Below, piece by piece: positions 43,629-52,709 of a stretch of DNA of 64,000 nt. The notes under the pieces are model-generated. The model made no database searches. It saw nothing but the letters and a program-made list of their open reading frames with translations, and was not told where the DNA came from. The stretch is from NCBI GenBank assembly GCA_902764545.1, contig CACWWC010000003.1, forward strand, positions 79,235 to 143,234, written 5' to 3'. Every line of letters starts with the position of its first letter. Within the stretch, counting starts at the first letter, position 1. Made by a program: the position numbers and the translations under genes. Source of the stretch: an uncultured Erysipelotrichaceae bacterium (GTDB lineage Bacteria > Bacillota_I > Bacilli_A > RF39 > UBA660).

Positions 43629-44360
43629 ATGAAAATATATATTGAATTGATATATATACTAAATTTTTTACTAGACTTTATGATTCTCTACGGAACAAAA
43701 AGATTACTAAAAATTAGCAAAGATATAAAAAGACAGATATATGCAAGTATTTTAGGAAGTATAACAACCATTTTCTTAGAAATTAAAATATCTAATTTAC
43801 AACTATTTATCATAAAAGTAATAATATCAATACTAATGATAGTAATTGCATTTGGTAAAAACAACTTTTTTAAAAATACATTATATTTTTATATGATTAC
43901 AATTATATTAGGAGGTGTAATATACTTATTTGATTTAAAAACAACTTTTTATATAAATATGATATTTATATCTATGATATTCCCAGTAGTAATCTACATA
44001 GTAGTAAAAGAATTATCAAATTATAAATTGAATATACAAGATAAATATATAGTGACAATATCCTATAAGAATAAAAAATATCAACTAGAGGGTTTTATAG
44101 ACACAGGAAATAAATTAAAATCCCCAATTAGTAATAAATCAGTTATTTTAGTTAATTTAAAAATTAACACAGATAACATAATTTATATACCTTATAAGGC
44201 TCTAAATACTGAAGGGATTATCCCGTGTATAAAGCCAGATAAAGTTATAATTAACAATAAGGTTATTAATAATTGCTTGATTGGTTTATCAAAAGATAAA
44301 TTTCAAATAGAAGGATATAACTGTATATTACCGAATAAATTAAAGGAGGATTTATGTTAA
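43629..44360 (+). CDS. spoIIGA: Sigma-E-processing aspartic protease SpoIIGA
   Basis: A membrane protease that removes the pro-sequence of sigma-E during sporulation. The 243-residue protein has about five N-terminal membrane segments and a C-terminal pepsin-like domain with the aspartic motif GFIDTGNKLKSP (D near residue 157). It starts MKIYIELIYILNFLLDFMIL, the family's typical opening. Bacillus SpoIIGA has about 309 residues, so this is a compact form. The start is the ATG at 43629 after GGTGAT; a frame from 43605 adds eight residues without support. It overlaps sigE by seven bases, as expected for a protease and its substrate. Confidence 0.92.
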   Translation: MKIYIELIYILNFLLDFMILYGTKRLLKISKDIKRQIYASILGSITTIFLEIKISNLQLFIIKVIISILMIVIAFGKNNFFKNTLYFYMITIILGGVIYLFDLKTTFYINMIFISMIFPVVIYIVVKELSNYKLNIQDKYIVTISYKNKKYQLEGFIDTGNKLKSPISNKSVILVNLKINTDNIIYIPYKALNTEGIIPCIKPDKVIINNKVINNCLIGLSKDKFQIEGYNCILPNKLKEDLC

Positions 44361-45043
44361 AAATAATAGAATTAATTAAAAGAATATTTGTAAAAGTTCA
44401 TTCAGTCTTCTACGTAGGAGCAACAGATATCTTGCCCGAACCATTATCGATAGAAGAGGAAGAGAAATATATTATTTTAAAGGAACAAGGAAATAAAGAA
44501 GCAAAAGAAAAATTAATAGAACATAACTTAAGACTAGTGGTTTTTTTAGCAAAAAAATATGAAAATACTGGAATAGATTTAGAAGACTTAGTTAGTATAG
44601 GAAGTATAGGATTAATAAAAGGGATAAATACTTTTAGTAAAGAGAAAAATATAAAGCTCGCAACATATATATCAAGGTGTATAGATAATGAAATATTAAT
44701 GTATTTAAGGAAAAATAAAAAAATAAAGCAAGAAGTTAGTATCGACCAACCATTATCTTATGATGTAGACGGAAACGAATTACACCTAGAAGATATAATT
44801 GGTACAGATAAAGACCTTATTAGTAAAAATATAGAAGAAGAAAATGATAAAAAATTAATGTTGCAGGAAATATTAAATTTAAAACCAAGAGATAGAGAAA
44901 TAATGGTATTGCGCTATGGCTTATTAGGAAATGATGAGTTCACTCAAAAAGAAGTTGCTGAAAAATTAGGAATTTCACAAAGTTATATTTCAAGAATCGA
45001 AAAGAAAGTAATAAAAAAATTAAAAGTCCTTGTAAATGTATAA
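44354..45043 (+). CDS. sigE: Sporulation sigma factor sigma-E
   Basis: A sigma-70-family factor of 229 residues. The N-terminal pro-segment (residues about 1-22, basic and amphipathic) ends at VFYVGATDILPEPL, the region where SpoIIGA cuts in Bacillus. Region 2 contains LIEHNLRLVVFLAKKYENTG, DLVSIGSIGLIKGI and KLATYISRCIDNEILMYLR. Region 4 has the helix-turn-helix FTQKEVAEKLGISQSYISRI. AAGGAGG lies inside the end of spoIIGA. In many spore-formers sigG follows; here the next gene is tdk. Sigma-K is the nearest relative, but the spoIIGA partner favours sigma-E. Confidence 0.93.
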   Translation: MLKIIELIKRIFVKVHSVFYVGATDILPEPLSIEEEEKYIILKEQGNKEAKEKLIEHNLRLVVFLAKKYENTGIDLEDLVSIGSIGLIKGINTFSKEKNIKLATYISRCIDNEILMYLRKNKKIKQEVSIDQPLSYDVDGNELHLEDIIGTDKDLISKNIEEENDKKLMLQEILNLKPRDREIMVLRYGLLGNDEFTQKEVAEKLGISQSYISRIEKKVIKKLKVLVNV

Positions 45044-45059
45044 ATAGATGTGCTATATT
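45030..45059 (+). promoter_or_regulatory. tdk promoter
   Basis: TTGTAA (45030-45035), an 18-base spacer and TATATT (45054-45059) with upstream TG. Confidence 0.55.
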
Positions 45060-45080
45060 GTATCAGGAGGATAGATACAA

Positions 45081-45683
45081 ATGGCAAAATTATATTTCAG
45101 ATATGGCGCAATGAACTGTGGTAAAACAGCCCTTTTACTACAAGCAGTACATAATTATGAATCAAGAAATATGCACGTCTTAATATTAAAACCGTCTAAG
45201 GATACTAAAGGAGAAAATACAATTGTATCAAGAATAGGATTATCAAAAAAAGTAGATCATTTAATAAAAGAAGATGATGATTTATACAAATATATATCTA
45301 AAATTCAAAAAGAAATAGATTGTATATTTGTAGATGAAGCACAATTTCTTAAAAGAGAACAAGTCGACCAACTATTATTAATAACAATTGATAAAAATAT
45401 TCCAGTAATATGTTACGGTCTAAGAAGCGACTTCAACACCAATGGTTTTGAAGGAAGCACAAGACTATTAGAAATCGCGCATACAATAGAAGAACTAAAA
45501 ACTATTTGTAAATGTGGTGCAAAGGCAACATTCAACATAAGAAAAGTAAATGATAAATATGTATTTGAAGGAGACCAACTCGCAATCGATGGAGAACAAA
45601 ATGTTACATATGAATCTTTATGCCCTAAGTGTTACTATAAAATAAAAAATAATTATTATAAAAAAAGTTCAAAAAGAAAGTAA
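45081..45683 (+). CDS. tdk: Thymidine kinase
   Basis: It phosphorylates thymidine for salvage into dTMP. It has 200 residues and is type II. The P-loop is GAMNCGKTALL (about 8-18), Walker B is CIFVDEAQFL (about 85-94), the lasso and substrate region is near TRLLEIAHTIEEL, and a zinc ribbon uses CKCG (about 143) and CPKC (about 184). AGGAGG precedes the ATG. It is monocistronic with a clean terminator. Confidence 0.95.
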   Translation: MAKLYFRYGAMNCGKTALLLQAVHNYESRNMHVLILKPSKDTKGENTIVSRIGLSKKVDHLIKEDDDLYKYISKIQKEIDCIFVDEAQFLKREQVDQLLLITIDKNIPVICYGLRSDFNTNGFEGSTRLLEIAHTIEELKTICKCGAKATFNIRKVNDKYVFEGDQLAIDGEQNVTYESLCPKCYYKIKNNYYKKSSKRK

Positions 45684-45700
45684 AATATTTACTTTCTTTT
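45673..45700 (+). terminator. tdk terminator
   Basis: A 12-base-pair stem AAAGAAAGTAAA / TTTACTTTCTTT with loop ATA overlaps the last codons. Confidence 0.8.
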
Positions 45701-45706
45701 CTTAAT

Positions 45707-45715
45707 TGATATAAT
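45707..45715 (+). promoter_or_regulatory. Promoter for the 45740 gene
   Basis: A perfect TATAAT (45710-45715), 25 bases before the start. TTG at -15 is not TGn, and the -35 is unclear. Confidence 0.45.
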
Positions 45716-45739
45716 AAGCTATATAAAGGAGTATTGGAA

Positions 45740-46873
45740 ATGTTACGATTAGATTTTTTAAATAAAGAATATAATCTTGAAGAAATAATTAATGCATTTA
45801 CAGATAACAATCTAAATAATTTTAATGGAGATAAAGATTTTTTAAACTTTTTAATGTCATTTTCCCTTGGCAACTATTTAGAAGGTGAGGAAGAAGACAA
45901 TTATAAAGAATTTGCGATGTATAATGGTCTTCTCAAGATAATGCGACTAGATGAATATGGATATTTTGGAAAAAAACTATATAAAATATATCAAATATGT
46001 AATAAAGATAAGAACACATTTATGGAAACATGCAGTCTTATAGGAGAATACAGTCTATATCACATTTTAGAAAAAGAATCTATTGATATAAACCTAAAAT
46101 TAAAAAAACCTGTATCATTTATTGATCATTCTATCGTTTTATGTGATGGCACAAAACCAGTCTTCAATCCCCTAGATCGATACAACCCATATAATTTAAA
46201 CAGAAATCAAAAAGATGAACTAAATTATGAATTAGAAAGATCATTTAGAAAAAGAATAAATGAAAGTATAAAAAATAATGGAGATAATATAGAATTACTT
46301 GAAGAAATGCCGTCATTTGAAGAAAAAGAAAGATTAAAAAAAGAAGAAGAAGAGAGAAAAAGAGTAAATGATGATTATTTTATCTCAATCCAGAATTTAT
46401 ATTTTGGGTATGAAGAATATGATGTATCAGGCGGAATACTAAATATGTGTATGAAAATGATATCATGGTTTGAATACATAAACATGAAGATAGGTCAGTA
46501 CTATGTATTTAGAAGTATACCAAAAGGAGACTTTTTTCTAATAGACAGTGATGGGAAAGTATTTATTCCAGATGAAAATATTAATGTTCAAAATCAAACA
46601 ATAGGGCCAAATACGCCAATTAGGGAAGTCAAAATAGCAAATATCCCAGAAATATTAAATTATAACTTATTAAAAAATAATTATGATGATGAAAATAGTG
46701 AAATAAAGACACTAGAAATAAATGGGCTAATTGAATACTTTGAAAATAAGGGAAAAATAAAAGTAGGAGATTTAGAACTATATCAAAGCAAAATAAGAGA
46801 ACTATATGAAAATATTACAGGAAATATATTTAGTTTAGATGATTCAAATAATAAAGAAGGTAATAAAAAATAG
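45740..46873 (+). CDS. Unrecognised 377-residue cytoplasmic protein
   Basis: I do not recognise it. It is soluble with no signal peptide. The first 190 residues are helical, with DRYNPYNLNRNQKDEL near 150-165; then comes a charged coiled stretch (EEKERLKKEEEERKRVNDDY, near 200-220) and a strand-rich C-terminal half (YYVFRSIPKGDFFLIDSDGK). AAGGAG lies eight bases before the ATG at 45740; a TTG six bases earlier is too close. It has its own promoter and a bidirectional terminator shared with yigZ. No motif suggests an activity. Confidence 0.6.
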   Translation: MLRLDFLNKEYNLEEIINAFTDNNLNNFNGDKDFLNFLMSFSLGNYLEGEEEDNYKEFAMYNGLLKIMRLDEYGYFGKKLYKIYQICNKDKNTFMETCSLIGEYSLYHILEKESIDINLKLKKPVSFIDHSIVLCDGTKPVFNPLDRYNPYNLNRNQKDELNYELERSFRKRINESIKNNGDNIELLEEMPSFEEKERLKKEEEERKRVNDDYFISIQNLYFGYEEYDVSGGILNMCMKMISWFEYINMKIGQYYVFRSIPKGDFFLIDSDGKVFIPDENINVQNQTIGPNTPIREVKIANIPEILNYNLLKNNYDDENSEIKTLEINGLIEYFENKGKIKVGDLELYQSKIRELYENITGNIFSLDDSNNKEGNKK

Positions 46874-46893
46874 CTATCATTTAGCTATTTTTT
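46865..46893. terminator. Bidirectional terminator
   Basis: An 11-base-pair stem AAAAATAGCTA / TAGCTATTTTT with loop TCATT lies between convergent genes. Confidence 0.85.
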
Positions 46894-47455
46894 CAATATA
46901 CAATTCTTCTAATATTACAGTATTGTAATTATTTAGCTTATTCAGTAATTCCACTTCAATTAAACATTCATAATTAATACTATCACTATAATCCTTTTTA
47001 ACAATTAGAGAATCTTTCAAGACATAATTAACATTTTTCTCATCATTATAATTAAAATTAATACGAATTTTAAATCCTTTAACTAGAAAACTATATTGAG
47101 CCAATTTAATAGTTTCACTAACAGCTTTAGTGTACGCTCTAACAAGACCACCAGCTCCTAATTTTATGCCACCAAAATATCTTACTACAACAGCTAAAAC
47201 ATAATTAAGATTCTCTTTTTTTAAAACATTTAAAATAGGCATACCTGCCGTGCCACCTGGTTCCCCATCATCAGAACAAAGTTCAATATCATTATAAATG
47301 TATCCATAACAATAGTGAGTTGCCTTAGGATGCATATTTTTAATCTTATCAATATATGGAGTAATATCTTTATTACTAATCTTTATAAGATAACAAATAA
47401 ATCTTGAATTTTTAATTACAATATCATTATCACAATTAAATTGAATAGTTCTCAT
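46877..47455 (-). CDS. yigZ: YigZ/IMPACT-family protein
   Basis: A 192-residue member of the UPF0029/IMPACT family, related to the eukaryotic GCN2 inhibitor; the bacterial function is unclear, with a possible link to ribosomes or peptides. The signature is THYCYGYIYN, SDDGEPGGTAGMPILNVL and VVRYFGGIKLGAGGLVRAY. The C-terminal DUF1949 ferredoxin-like domain follows. AGAGGTGG precedes the ATG. It is divergent from the AI-2E permease gene. Confidence 0.93.
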   Translation of the reverse strand: MRTIQFNCDNDIVIKNSRFICYLIKISNKDITPYIDKIKNMHPKATHYCYGYIYNDIELCSDDGEPGGTAGMPILNVLKKENLNYVLAVVVRYFGGIKLGAGGLVRAYTKAVSETIKLAQYSFLVKGFKIRINFNYNDEKNVNYVLKDSLIVKKDYSDSINYECLIEVELLNKLNNYNTVILEELYIEKIAK

Positions 47456-47470
47456 AATACCACCTCTTAT

Positions 47471-47476
47471 ATTATA
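47471..47476 (-). promoter_or_regulatory. yigZ -10 element
   Basis: On the minus strand TATAAT lies 16-21 bases upstream of the yigZ start; the -35 is weak. Confidence 0.4.
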
Positions 47477-47516
47477 ATATAAAATATAAAATTATAATAT
47501 TATTTTTAAATTATTA

Positions 47517-47525
47517 TGTTATAAT
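47517..47525 (+). promoter_or_regulatory. Extended -10 promoter for the permease gene
   Basis: TGTTATAAT (TATAAT at 47520-47525) lies 21 bases upstream of the start codon. Confidence 0.55.
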
Positions 47526-47546
47526 AAATAAAAAAGGAGGATAAAA

Positions 47547-48704
47547 ATGTTTAAAAAAACAAAAGATAAAGAAATTGATTACATCAGTTTAAATAACATT
47601 TTAAAGACAGGTAATAAAATAATTAACATAGGATATTTTATGGCTATTATATCTATTATACTTCTTGGAACATATCTATTAAAAGAGTGGAAATTACTAG
47701 GTTTTGTAAAAGAGTTTCTAATTGTAATTTCTCCAATTTTTATTGGTTTTTTAATAGCATGGCTATTTGAGCCACTGGCTTCAAAGATGGAGAAAAATAA
47801 AATACCAAGAATTTTAGCTTGTATTATTATATATTTATTTATTATAGGTGCTCTAATTCTAATAGGATATTTATTTGTACCGTCACTTATATCTCAAATC
47901 AAAGACTTTGTACAAGCTGCTCCATCAATTTTTGACAGTTTAACAAATACAGCACTAAAAATAATAAAAAAATTTGATCCAAACGGATATATTAATATAA
48001 GACATTTAAAAAAGGAAATTACAACATATTTAACGAGTTTTGGAATGTCAATAGCATCAGACTTACCTAAATATATTTTATCAATAGGAAAAACCATAAT
48101 AAATGGGGGACTAAATTTTATATTAGGATTGATGGTAGGATTCTATTTACTTTATGACTTTAATAAAGTAAATCAATTAATAGAGAATATGCTGCCAAAT
48201 AAATTTAAATCTGGATATAAAGATTTGACACACAGAATTAATACATCATTACGAAGCTATGTACAAGGTGTATTATTAATAATGCTTTTAGTATTTATTA
48301 CTCAAACAGTTGGACTTACATTAGCAGGGCTAAAAGCACCAATTATATTTGCATTATTTTGCGCAGTAACAGATATAATCCCATATTTTGGACCATACAT
48401 TGGAGGAATACCAGCTGTCATAGTAGGTTTTACAATGTCTCCAATAACCGGTATATGTGTACTAATATCAATAATTATTGTCCAATTATTGGAAAATAAC
48501 TTTTATCAACCATTAATAATGGGGCATACAATGAAATTACATCCTGTAACCATAATGATAGGATTATTGATTTTTGAGCACTTCTTTGGTATATTAGGTA
48601 TGGTTGTAGCAACACCAGTAATAGCATGCCTAAAAGTATTTGTAATATTTATTGATGAAAAAATAAATATATCAGAAAAAATCAATAAAGAAATAGAAGA
48701 ATAA
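47547..48704 (+). CDS. AI-2E-family (PerM/YueF-like) membrane transporter
   Basis: A 385-residue polytopic protein of the AI-2E/UPF0118 family. Two N-terminal hydrophobic hairpins contain SPIFIGFLIAWLFEPL, then a large loop and five to six TMs. The C-terminal hallmark is IIPYFGPYIGGIPAVIVG and ENNFYQPLIMG. Members are implicated in autoinducer-2 export, Na+/H+ exchange or solute efflux, so the substrate here is open. AAGGAGG precedes the ATG. It ends directly before the alanine T-box leader, without a clear terminator between. Confidence 0.88.
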   Translation: MFKKTKDKEIDYISLNNILKTGNKIINIGYFMAIISIILLGTYLLKEWKLLGFVKEFLIVISPIFIGFLIAWLFEPLASKMEKNKIPRILACIIIYLFIIGALILIGYLFVPSLISQIKDFVQAAPSIFDSLTNTALKIIKKFDPNGYINIRHLKKEITTYLTSFGMSIASDLPKYILSIGKTIINGGLNFILGLMVGFYLLYDFNKVNQLIENMLPNKFKSGYKDLTHRINTSLRSYVQGVLLIMLLVFITQTVGLTLAGLKAPIIFALFCAVTDIIPYFGPYIGGIPAVIVGFTMSPITGICVLISIIIVQLLENNFYQPLIMGHTMKLHPVTIMIGLLIFEHFFGILGMVVATPVIACLKVFVIFIDEKINISEKINKEIEE

Positions 48705-48720
48705 TATATAAGATTTAGAT

Positions 48721-48893
48721 TAAAGACGAGTATAATGTCAATGCTTTTTATAGAGAGCCAAAGATAAGGTGGAATTTGGCACTAGCAACATTAGAAGCTA
48801 CTTTAGGAGTCTTATCGGTAATGCCGTTATAAAAATCAAGACCAACATAGGATGGTACCGGGCAATTGCCCTCCTATTGAGGTCTTTTATTTG
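48721..48893 (+). promoter_or_regulatory. T-box riboswitch, alanine-specific
   Basis: A tRNA-sensing leader. The base of stem I is AAGAC (48723-48727) with GTCTT (48809-48813), and AGAGAGCC and GGTGGAA occur inside. The specifier loop reads GAA-GCT-AC with GCT (alanine) at 48797-48799. Stem III is CGG-TAAT-GCC-like. The T-box core AGGATGGTACCGGGC begins near 48849, and its UGGU bulge fits an ACCA end. The terminator is AAGACCAACATAGGA paired with TCCTATTGAGGTCTT followed by T-rich sequence. Uncharged tRNA-Ala would favour the antiterminator and expression of the operon ending in alaS and holA. Confidence 0.9.
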
Positions 48894-48910
48894 TGAAAAG
48901 GAGAATAAAA

Positions 48911-49465
48911 ATGAGAATATATGTAATAGGCGGGAAAGCGAAAAGTGGTAAAAATACATTTGGAAATTATTTAAAAGAACAATTAAAGGATTATGGGTAT
49001 AAACCATGTATAATTCATATTACAGAGCCACTATACGGATATGCAAAAAATTACTTTGAATATGATGAATATAAAGATGAAAAACCAAGAGAATTCTTGC
49101 AAAAAATGGGGATAGAAATAATAAAAGAAAAATTAGGGAAACCAGACTTTTTACTAAATAGACTATTTGAAGATATAGAAATACTAAGTAACTTTTTTGA
49201 TACATTCATAATAACCGATGCAAGACTAATACATGAGTTTGAAGAGATAAAAAATAAATATAGTGAAACAATAACAATAAAACTAGAAAGAAACAATTAT
49301 AATGATGACTTAACAAATGAAGAAAAGAATCATATAACGGAACAAGAAGTAGATAAATATGAAGAATATGACTACATAATAGAAAATAAAGGATTAGATG
49401 TTTTAAAAATAGATGCACTAGAAATAATAAAAAATGAAGAAGGTAGTGGAGAAGAGCTTATATGA
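48911..49465 (+). CDS. P-loop nucleotide kinase, dNMP-kinase-like
   Basis: A 184-residue P-loop protein. Walker A GGKAKSGKNT lies at residues 7-16. YFEYDEYKDEKPREFLQKMG fits the deoxynucleoside-monophosphate kinase group (like phage T4 gp1 or dephospho-CoA kinase relatives), and TFIITDARLIHEFEEI is the Walker-B/LID region with a DxR pair. The exact substrate is unknown. The start is the ATG at 48911 after AAAGGAG; the frame from 48893 contains that site. It is the first gene after the alanine T-box and overlaps the next gene by four bases. Confidence 0.75.
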   Translation: MRIYVIGGKAKSGKNTFGNYLKEQLKDYGYKPCIIHITEPLYGYAKNYFEYDEYKDEKPREFLQKMGIEIIKEKLGKPDFLLNRLFEDIEILSNFFDTFIITDARLIHEFEEIKNKYSETITIKLERNNYNDDLTNEEKNHITEQEVDKYEEYDYIIENKGLDVLKIDALEIIKNEEGSGEELI

Positions 49466-50013
49466 ATAAAATAATCGCAGTAGTAGGGATGAGTGGAACA
49501 GGAAAAAGTGTAGTAACAGATTGTTTAGAAAACAAAGGCTGGAAAAAATTATACTTTGGTGGAATAACATATAAACTAATGGAAAAAGAAGGAATTAAAA
49601 GAACCGAAGATGGATCAAGTGAAAAAGAATTTAGAGAAAAATTAAGAAAAGAACACGGCCCAGAATGTTATGCTAAATTTATAGAACCTGAAATAAAAGA
49701 TAATATAGAAAAACATAATATTGTTCTTGATGGATTGTATTCATGGTATGAATATAAATATTTAATTAATAAATATCCAAATCTACAAGTAATATGCGTA
49801 GTAACAGATAAAAAAATAAGGTATGATCGAGTTTCCAAAAGAACAGATAGAGCCTTTAACAAGGAAGCTATAATTTCAAGAGATATAAGTGAAATAGAAA
49901 ATCTCTATAAAGGTGGTCCAATAGCTTATGCAGACTATTATATACTAAACAATGGTAAGAAAGAAGATCTAATAGATAGATTAAATATAATTATGAAAGA
50001 AATAGGTGAGTAA
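49462..50013 (+). CDS. P-loop kinase, dephospho-CoA/adenylate kinase-like
   Basis: A 183-residue P-loop kinase. Walker A is VVGMSGTGKSVV (7-18), an NMP-binding-like segment is KKLYFGGITYKLMEKEGI, Walker B is HNIVLDGLYSWYEY, and a basic lid RYDRVSKRTDRAFNKEA follows. Overall it resembles the archaeal-type adenylate kinase/dephospho-CoA kinase group (YbaK-like AAA_18), here probably acting on a nucleotide. It overlaps the previous gene by four bases and precedes alaS by two. The substrate is not determined by sequence. Confidence 0.75.
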   Translation: MNKIIAVVGMSGTGKSVVTDCLENKGWKKLYFGGITYKLMEKEGIKRTEDGSSEKEFREKLRKEHGPECYAKFIEPEIKDNIEKHNIVLDGLYSWYEYKYLINKYPNLQVICVVTDKKIRYDRVSKRTDRAFNKEAIISRDISEIENLYKGGPIAYADYYILNNGKKEDLIDRLNIIMKEIGE

Positions 50014-50015
50014 TA

Positions 50016-52709
50016 ATGAAATATATGACACATGATGAAATAAGAAAAACATGGTTTAAATTTTTTACAGAGCATAAACACAAAATATCAGAAAGTGCAT
50101 CACTGATACCAATTAATGATGATAGTTTATTATGGATTAATGCTGGTGTAACTCCATTAAAAAAATACTTTGACGGAACAGAAGTCCCTGAGAGTAGAAG
50201 AATAGTAAATATTCAAAAATGTATCAGAACAAATGATATTGAAAATGTAGGAATTACAAAAAGACATCAAACTTTTTTTGAAATGATGGGAAACTTTAGT
50301 GTAGGAGACTACTTTAAAGATGAAGCAATTCACTATGCATTTGACCTATTAACTAATAAAAAATATTTTGGAATAGATAAAAATCTAATATATGTAACAG
50401 TATATATAGATGATGATAAAGCCAAAGAAAATTGGATTAAAGAAGGTCTTAATCCAGATCATATCATTCCCTTAGAAGGAAATTTTTGGGAAATAGGTGA
50501 AGGCCCATGCGGACCAGATTCAGAAATTTTTTATGATAGGGGAGAAAAATATGATAAGGATGGCAAAGCACTAGAAAAATTTAAAAACGACGAGGAACAA
50601 GAAAGATATGTAGAAATATGGAACAATGTTTTTTCGCAATATAATTCCGAAAAAGGTCTAGATAGAAAAGATTACAAAGAATTGCCAAGCAAAAATATAG
50701 ACACAGGCGCAGGACTAGAAAGATGGTGTTGCATCTTCCAAGATGTTGATTCAAATTTCGAAACAGATTTATTTAAACCAATTATTGAACATATAGAAAA
50801 GTTATCAAAATATGAATATGTTGGACAAAAAGAATTTAAAATTATTGCAGATCACATTAGAGCAATTACTTTTGCACTAGCTGACGGGGCTTGTTTTGAA
50901 AATGTAGGAAGAGGATATGTATTAAGAAGGCTACTAAGAAGAAGTGTAAGATTTGGAAGAACATTAGGTCTAGAATGTCCATTTATGTATAAAATAGTAT
51001 CAGATGTAGTAACAGTAATGAAAGAAGCCTATCCATACCTAGAAGAAAAGAGATCAGAAATTGAAACTACGATTATGGAAGAAGAAAAACTATTCTTAAA
51101 AACACTAGAGGATGGAGAAAAAAGACTAAAAGAATTAATTGAAGAATCTCAAGATGGAACAATAAGTGGAGAAGATGCATTTAGATTATATGATACATAT
51201 GGCTTTCCATTTGAATTAACCGAAGAATATCTTAAAGAAAAAGGATACACCGTATCAGAAGAAGAATTCAATAAATATATGCAGATACAAAAAAATATGG
51301 CCAAGCAAAATGCAAAAACCAAAACTGCAATGGCATCTCAGAAAAAAGTTCTATTAGAATTTCAAGATAAATCAGAATTTGTATATGGCCTTTATAGATT
51401 AAAAAGCAAAGTGCAAGCCATTTTCTCAAAGGAAGAACAGTTAGAAACAGTTGATCATGACACATACATATCTATTGAAAGAACATGCTTTTACGCAGAA
51501 GCAGGAGGACAAGTCAGTGATACTGGAATGATTATTGGTAAAAACTTTAAAGCTAGAGTAGTAGATGTATTTAAAGCACCAAATGGTCAAAATATTCACA
51601 AAGTAAGATTATTAGATGGATTTATATCTGTAGGAGATGAAGTTGAATTAGTAATAGATAAAGATAGACGTAAAAAAATACAAAGTAATCACTCAAGTGT
51701 TCATATTATGCAATATGCACTACAACAAGTAGTTTCTAACACTATAAAACAGGCAGGTAGTTATGTAGATGATGAAAGATTAAGATTTGATTTTACATAT
51801 GCAGGAAAAATGACAGAAGAAAAAATCTTGGAAACAGAAGAGTTTATTAATAATATGATAAATGAAAATATTATCGTATCAACAGAAATAATGCCATTAG
51901 AAAAAGCCAAAGAGTTAGGGGCAATGGCACTATTTAGTGAAAAGTATGGAAAAGAAGTTAGAGTAGTTAAAATAGGTAAGTCAATAGAATTATGTGGAGG
52001 AACGCACGTTTCTAATACAAAAGAAATAAATCGCCTTGCAATATATAATTGTGAATCAAAAGGAAGCAATATTTATAGAATGGAGGCAGTTACTACACCA
52101 AGAATAGAAGAAACCTTATATGAAACAATAAAACCATATAATGATGAAAAAGTAAGATTGCTTATGAAAGCAAAAGAAATTTTAGAAGAAGCAAGAAAAT
52201 CTGGTATAAAATTAGAATTTGATGTCGATGTAACAAATGATACTCCATCATCCTACAAAGATGTCATATATAATAGAAATGAACTACAGTATATTCACCA
52301 TGAAGTGAAAGAATTAGAAAAAGAGTATTATAGTATAAAAGAAAAAAATACGCTCGAAAATTTAGATATATATAAAGAACACTTTGAAAACATAAATGGT
52401 GTCAATTTGCTGATAATGAGATTACATAATAAAGATATTAATTTATTAAAAAGTATAATAGACACACTATTGAATGAATATGAAAATGGTTTAATATTTT
52501 TCACAAATATTAAAGAAAACGACTGTGTAAACTTTATATGTAAGAGTAATTCATTTGTAAATGCAGGGTTAATAGTAAAAGATGCCGCAGTCTCATCTGG
52601 AGGAAATGGAGGAGGAAGTCCAAAGTTTGCTCAAGGTGGAGGTAAAACCACCAGTGAATTAGACAAAATAGAAAAACATATAAAAAAGGTTATAGAAGAG
52701 CATGAATAG
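50016..52709 (+). CDS. alaS: Alanyl-tRNA synthetase
   Basis: It charges tRNA-Ala. At 897 residues it is full length. The class II catalytic domain contains FFTEHKHKISES, RIVNIQKCIRTND, HQTFFEMMGNFSVGDYF and GAGLERW. The editing domain keeps HSSVH (normally HTATH; both histidines kept, residues about 558-562) and the zinc motif CGGTHVSNT (about 659). The C-Ala domain ends with SSGGNGGGSPKFAQGGG. The start follows GGTGAGTAATA. It is the third gene of the T-box operon, and its end overlaps holA by eight bases. The T-box specifier GCT fits its amino acid. Confidence 0.97.
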   Translation: MKYMTHDEIRKTWFKFFTEHKHKISESASLIPINDDSLLWINAGVTPLKKYFDGTEVPESRRIVNIQKCIRTNDIENVGITKRHQTFFEMMGNFSVGDYFKDEAIHYAFDLLTNKKYFGIDKNLIYVTVYIDDDKAKENWIKEGLNPDHIIPLEGNFWEIGEGPCGPDSEIFYDRGEKYDKDGKALEKFKNDEEQERYVEIWNNVFSQYNSEKGLDRKDYKELPSKNIDTGAGLERWCCIFQDVDSNFETDLFKPIIEHIEKLSKYEYVGQKEFKIIADHIRAITFALADGACFENVGRGYVLRRLLRRSVRFGRTLGLECPFMYKIVSDVVTVMKEAYPYLEEKRSEIETTIMEEEKLFLKTLEDGEKRLKELIEESQDGTISGEDAFRLYDTYGFPFELTEEYLKEKGYTVSEEEFNKYMQIQKNMAKQNAKTKTAMASQKKVLLEFQDKSEFVYGLYRLKSKVQAIFSKEEQLETVDHDTYISIERTCFYAEAGGQVSDTGMIIGKNFKARVVDVFKAPNGQNIHKVRLLDGFISVGDEVELVIDKDRRKKIQSNHSSVHIMQYALQQVVSNTIKQAGSYVDDERLRFDFTYAGKMTEEKILETEEFINNMINENIIVSTEIMPLEKAKELGAMALFSEKYGKEVRVVKIGKSIELCGGTHVSNTKEINRLAIYNCESKGSNIYRMEAVTTPRIEETLYETIKPYNDEKVRLLMKAKEILEEARKSGIKLEFDVDVTNDTPSSYKDVIYNRNELQYIHHEVKELEKEYYSIKEKNTLENLDIYKEHFENINGVNLLIMRLHNKDINLLKSIIDTLLNEYENGLIFFTNIKENDCVNFICKSNSFVNAGLIVKDAAVSSGGNGGGSPKFAQGGGKTTSELDKIEKHIKKVIEEHE

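Noticed and set aside
48731..48736. TATAAT as the promoter of the alaS operon
   Set aside because: It lies inside stem I of the T-box, downstream of the AAGAC strand that must be transcribed.
48769..48951. 60-codon frame across the T-box
   Set aside because: It overlaps the conserved T-box structure and its terminator.
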